Assembly: GCA_943788365.1 (NCBI GenBank)
Contig: CALSPZ010000001.1
Span: 1 to 64,000, forward strand
Direction: 5' to 3'
Length of the DNA stretch: 64,000 nucleotides
DNA from: CAJQGY01 sp905478015
GTDB lineage: Bacteria > Pseudomonadota > Gammaproteobacteria > Magnimaribacterales > D2472
The position numbers and the translations under genes were made by a program. Each line of letters starts with the position of its first letter. Within the stretch, counting starts at the first letter, position 1. Positions 60,710 through 64,000 of the stretch are shown here, piece after piece. The notes under the pieces were generated by a model, which worked only from the letters and a program-made list of their open reading frames with translations, was not told where the DNA came from and did no database searches.

Positions 60710-63334
60710 ATGCCTAGTTCATTAGTAATAGTTGAGTCACCCGCTAAAGCAAAAACAATTTCCAAATATCTAGGAAAAGATTATGTAGTCAAGTCTAGCG
60801 TTGGGCATATAAGAGATCTGCCTAAAGGCAAATCTAAGTCACCTGCAAAAAGATTAACCTTACCAAAAGATATCTCACCTGCAGAAAAAATTAAACTAAA
60901 GGCTAAAAATGATAGAGCAAGACTTGTTAGAAGAATGGGTGTGGATCCTGATAATGGATGGAAGGCAGACTATCAAATCATTCCAGACAAAGAAAAGGTT
61001 ATAAAAGATTTAAGAAAGGCTGCAAAAGGTGTTGATCATATCTATCTTGCAACAGACTTAGATAGAGAGGGAGAAGCAATTGCATGGCATCTTAAAGAAG
61101 CGTTGGGACCAAACAAGTATGAGTTCTCGAGAGTAAGGTTCAATCAAATAACAAAAGATGCAATTATTGACTCTTTTTCTGATCCTAAGGAAATCGATTT
61201 AGATTTGGTTAAGGCCCAGCAAGCAAGAAGATTCCTTGATAGGGTTGTTGGCTTTGAATTATCTCCGCTTTTATGGAAAAAAATTGCAAGAGGTTTATCT
61301 GCTGGAAGAGTTCAATCTGTAGCATTAAGAGTTCTTGTAGAAAGAGAAAGGCTTATTCAAAAGTTTATTCCAGAAGAGTTCTGGGAAATATCATTGAATG
61401 CCATTGATAAGATAAATAACAATATTAACTTTGCTTTGCTCAGGAAAAAGTCTGACCCTTTACTACCAGAAGTAGAGGCAAAAGAAATTGTTAATCTCAT
61501 TGAAAATTCTGCTCTTAAGATATCAAGTGTTGTTAAAAAGCCTGTATCTGTTAAACCAAAACCACCATTCATAACCTCAACTCTTCAGCAAGCAGCAAGC
61601 ACAAAACTAAGTTTCAATGTAAAAAGAACAATGAGAGTTGCACAAAAGCTATATGAAGCTGGCCATATTACATATATGAGAACGGATGCCCCAAGCCTTA
61701 GCAAAGAATCTATCCAAGATGCTCGTAATTATGTAAGTGAAAATCTAGGCGACAAATACCTAACAAATGCACCAAGAATATATTCAAGCACTGAGAATGC
61801 TCAAGAAGCACATGAAGCTATAAGACCCACAAATGCTTTTATGGAGTCAAGTCAATTAAAAAGTGTTTCTGAAGAAGAAAAGAGGCTATATAGCCTAATA
61901 TGGCAACAATATATTTCTTCCCAACTGCCTAATGCTGAATATTTGTCTACATCAGCAAAAATTGATTTAAATGAATATACCTTTACAGCAAGAGGTAGAG
62001 AGGTTGTTTTTGATGGATATACTAAGGTTTCTAATGTAGCTAACGTTGATTCAGAGACTGACATTCTTCCAGTACTGGAAGAGGGTGACATACTTGGCCT
62101 TGATAAAGTAAATCTTGAACAGAAATTTACAAAACCAACTGCTCGGTTTTCTGAAGCTGCCCTGGTTAAAGAACTTGAAAAAAAAGGAATAGGAAGACCA
62201 TCAACATACGCATCAATAATTTCTACTATTCAAGATAGAGGGTACGTTGAAATAGAAAATAGAAGATTTTTTGTTAAGAAGATTGGTCATATTGTTGCTG
62301 AAAGATTACTAGACAGCTTTACGGACATAATGGATTATGACTTTACAGCTAATCTTGAAAACTCTCTTGATAAAGTTGCAGACGGTGATCTTGATTGGAA
62401 AAGTGTGCTGAATGATTTTTATAATGCATTTCAAGACGACCTTGTTCTAGCCTCATCAGAAGATGGAGGTATGAAATCTAATCTTCCAGTTGATACAGAT
62501 ATACCTTGTCCTTGTGGTAAAAAAACTATGGTTATAAGAAACTCAAGTAATGGAGTTTTTCTTGGATGTACAGGTTATAACGATGAAGGCGATGAAAAGT
62601 GTAAAACAACTCTAAATTTAATATCTGGTGATGAAGCAGTAAGTGTAGATGATACCGAAGAGGCTTCTAATTTAATGATAAAAAGAAGATGTCCTATTTG
62701 TTCAACTAGTATGGATAATTTTCTTATTGATGAAGACAGAAAACTTCATATATGTGGAAGAAATCCAGACTGTAATGGGTATGAGGTAGAAGAAGGCAAA
62801 TTTAAAATTAAAGGTTATGACGGTCCTGTCATCGAGTGCCATAAGTGTGGTTCAGAAATGCAGCTAAAAACAGGTCGATTTGGTAAATATTTTGGATGTC
62901 TTAATGATAACTGTGGAGCGACAAGACAACTTCAAAGAAATGGTGAACCAAAGCCATTAATGATGGAACCAATACCTTTGCCAGACCTAAAATGCTTGAA
63001 ATGTGAAGATCATTACTTGCTACGAGATAGCATGAAAGGACTATTCCTTGCCGCAAGTAAATTTCCAAAAAATAGAGAAACAAGAGCCCCTAAAGTAAGT
63101 GAAATAAATACTTTATTGAACGAGCTAAATGATGCATGTAGGTTTTTAGAAGAAAAAGAAAAACACGCTTATCTAACTTCAGCTCCAACACATGATAAGA
63201 AGGGTAATCCGTATGTTGTTAGATATAATAAAGCTGAAGATATTCATTATCTAGCCTCTGAAAAAGACGGGAAGAAAACTAAATGGACTGCTGTTTTTTC
63301 AGATGATGGCTGGAAACAAAGGCTTAAAGATTAG
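60710..63334 (+). CDS. topA: DNA topoisomerase I
   Basis: An 874-residue type IA topoisomerase that relaxes negative supercoils. The TOPRIM domain starts LVIVESPAKAKTISKYLG and includes LATDLDREGEAIAWHL (about residue 115). The active-site Tyr is in ITYMRTDAPSL (about 320), close to E. coli Tyr319. The C-terminal part carries three zinc-ribbon-like cysteine clusters (PCPCGKKT, CPICSTSM, CHKCGSEM, from about 598 to 745) and a final basic domain. Its stop codon overlaps the GTG of the next gene by one base. Confidence 0.96.
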   Translation: MPSSLVIVESPAKAKTISKYLGKDYVVKSSVGHIRDLPKGKSKSPAKRLTLPKDISPAEKIKLKAKNDRARLVRRMGVDPDNGWKADYQIIPDKEKVIKDLRKAAKGVDHIYLATDLDREGEAIAWHLKEALGPNKYEFSRVRFNQITKDAIIDSFSDPKEIDLDLVKAQQARRFLDRVVGFELSPLLWKKIARGLSAGRVQSVALRVLVERERLIQKFIPEEFWEISLNAIDKINNNINFALLRKKSDPLLPEVEAKEIVNLIENSALKISSVVKKPVSVKPKPPFITSTLQQAASTKLSFNVKRTMRVAQKLYEAGHITYMRTDAPSLSKESIQDARNYVSENLGDKYLTNAPRIYSSTENAQEAHEAIRPTNAFMESSQLKSVSEEEKRLYSLIWQQYISSQLPNAEYLSTSAKIDLNEYTFTARGREVVFDGYTKVSNVANVDSETDILPVLEEGDILGLDKVNLEQKFTKPTARFSEAALVKELEKKGIGRPSTYASIISTIQDRGYVEIENRRFFVKKIGHIVAERLLDSFTDIMDYDFTANLENSLDKVADGDLDWKSVLNDFYNAFQDDLVLASSEDGGMKSNLPVDTDIPCPCGKKTMVIRNSSNGVFLGCTGYNDEGDEKCKTTLNLISGDEAVSVDDTEEASNLMIKRRCPICSTSMDNFLIDEDRKLHICGRNPDCNGYEVEEGKFKIKGYDGPVIECHKCGSEMQLKTGRFGKYFGCLNDNCGATRQLQRNGEPKPLMMEPIPLPDLKCLKCEDHYLLRDSMKGLFLAASKFPKNRETRAPKVSEINTLLNELNDACRFLEEKEKHAYLTSAPTHDKKGNPYVVRYNKAEDIHYLASEKDGKKTKWTAVFSDDGWKQRLKD

Positions 63335-63771
63335 TGGGAAATACAGAATTAGTTAATCAGTATCTCGACCTATCCAAAGAAACACTCGAAAAGATTAAAT
63401 TTGACGATTCAAATGGTGATAATAATCTAAGATTGTTATTTTGTATTTCATTTGAAAAAAGCTTGGATGCTTTTGCAAATGAAATTTTTATTCAACAGAA
63501 TCTTGATATTAATAATTTTATGGAAATGAATGCATTTTCAAAGTTAAATAAAATATCTAATCATAAAAACAGCCTTTCTGTAATTTCAAAACAGCTCGAG
63601 CCCAATGGTCTTATTGAGACCTTTAAAGATATTTATAAAAAAGAGATTGACCCTCCTGGTATAGATTTAATTACATCATCAAACAAAAACACCTTGAAAA
63701 AATTAAATTTATTATTAAATAAGTATGGTGAATGGATATCTTCTTATAGAAAATTTCATCACGAATGTTAA
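63334..63771 (+). CDS. Conserved hypothetical, possibly DUF6586
   Basis: A 145-residue soluble, mostly helical protein started by GTG 63334, whose first base is the last base of the topA stop codon. In pseudomonads topA is followed by a similar-sized DUF6586 protein and then a small conserved protein, and the order here is the same, so homology is a position-based inference; I cannot align it by eye with confidence. Function unknown. Confidence 0.7.
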   Translation: MGNTELVNQYLDLSKETLEKIKFDDSNGDNNLRLLFCISFEKSLDAFANEIFIQQNLDINNFMEMNAFSKLNKISNHKNSLSVISKQLEPNGLIETFKDIYKKEIDPPGIDLITSSNKNTLKKLNLLLNKYGEWISSYRKFHHEC

Positions 63772-63794
63772 GCTGAATTAAGCACGGAGAAAAT

Positions 63795-64000
63795 ATGTCA
63801 AATTACCTTGAACTTGCACAACTACCAGATGGAACAATTGTACTTAGAAGATCAGATGATCCCTCCAACCCTATTGTTAAGATTGAATTTTCTGGAGAGT
63901 CAAAAGACTTTTTGCAAGGTCAGGAGCTATCTGTTGCTAAAGAGATGATTAAAGCTGGTATCGAGTCTGTTAGTATGAATGTAGGTGATTTTGATGATTT
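63795..64000 (+). CDS. Small conserved hypothetical protein (partial at window end)
   Basis: The reading frame starts at ATG 63795 with CGGAGA at 63784-63789 and runs to the window edge (about 68 residues): NYLELAQLPDGTIVLRRSDD, then DFLQGQELSVAKEMIKAGIE. The LPDGTIVLRR opening and acidic character resemble the short protein downstream of DUF6586 in pseudomonads, which lies before lexA/sulA there. No function known. Confidence 0.7.
   Translation, partial: MSNYLELAQLPDGTIVLRRSDDPSNPIVKIEFSGESKDFLQGQELSVAKEMIKAGIESVSMNVGDFDD

Noticed and set aside
1..64000. CRISPR arrays, tRNA or rRNA genes, transposases, integrases, phage or toxin-antitoxin genes
   Set aside because: No regularly spaced repeats, cloverleaf-like segments, DDE/tyrosine recombinase motifs or small overlapping toxin-antitoxin pairs were recognisable on either strand.

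Overview
The window is gene-dense, AT-rich bacterial DNA (roughly one third G+C by eye) with very short gaps; no stretch longer than about 200 bases lacks a gene. I see no rRNA, tRNA, CRISPR array, insertion sequence or phage gene. The gene set points to a marine gammaproteobacterium with a streamlined genome, most like the SAR86 type. The evidence is a topA gene followed by two small conserved proteins, rraA, prc, class 2 pyrD, a TonB-dependent receptor, and many acyl-CoA dehydrogenases and MDR/SDR oxidoreductases. The taxonomic call is inference from content, not from a marker alignment.

Layout. 1-7.3 kb: a partial adducin-like aldolase gene (-) diverges from fumC, a pterin dehydratase and a small membrane protein, then guaB-guaA with a glycosidase behind them and a lipoprotein. 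7.4-14.7 kb: an HxlR-type promoter/operator, a nucleotide-exchange-like transporter, MDR and SDR oxidoreductases, a PAP2 phosphatase and a methyltransferase. 14.7-19.4 kb: a DUF1295 membrane protein, an HxlR regulator divergent from an MDR oxidoreductase and an MFS transporter, then an SGNH hydrolase. 19.4-23.9 kb: a purine permease, a TonB receptor and a phosphoribosyltransferase, readable as a purine-uptake locus. 23.9-38.6 kb: mixed metabolism (aldo-keto reductase, NagZ, cupin, FATP-type acyl-CoA synthetase, exported metallo-hydrolase and DJ-1 protein, LysR, OYE, tadA, xthA). 38.6-49.8 kb: prc, then a tightly overlapping minus-strand operon encoding an acyl-CoA carboxylase, TetR regulator, AtuA-like protein, enoyl-CoA hydratase and an acyl-CoA dehydrogenase pair. 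49.8-56.7 kb: GST, a three-domain methionine sulfoxide reductase, nitronate monooxygenase, rraA, an acyltransferase and a second acyl-CoA dehydrogenase pair. 56.8-64 kb: housekeeping genes nadK, rhomboid, galU, pyrD and topA.

The main system-level signals are as follows. First, a nearly identical ~66-bp promoter/operator lies beside the HxlR gene and again 8.6 kb away, each copy heading a unit that pairs a transporter with an MDR oxidoreductase. Second, an atu-like terpenoid or branched acyl-CoA operon has a perfect inverted repeat in its divergent promoter. Third, there are two large/small acyl-CoA dehydrogenase pairs in which only the large partner keeps the HER glutamate. Fourth, an exported MsrA-thioredoxin-MsrB fusion has an unusual domain order.

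Four genes (guaB, an MDR, an SDR and a methyltransferase) carry single-base frameshifts, three of them in homopolymers, and one SDR lacks a standard start codon. Because guaB is normally essential and its repaired length is exactly 488 residues, sequence error is the simplest explanation for at least some of these.
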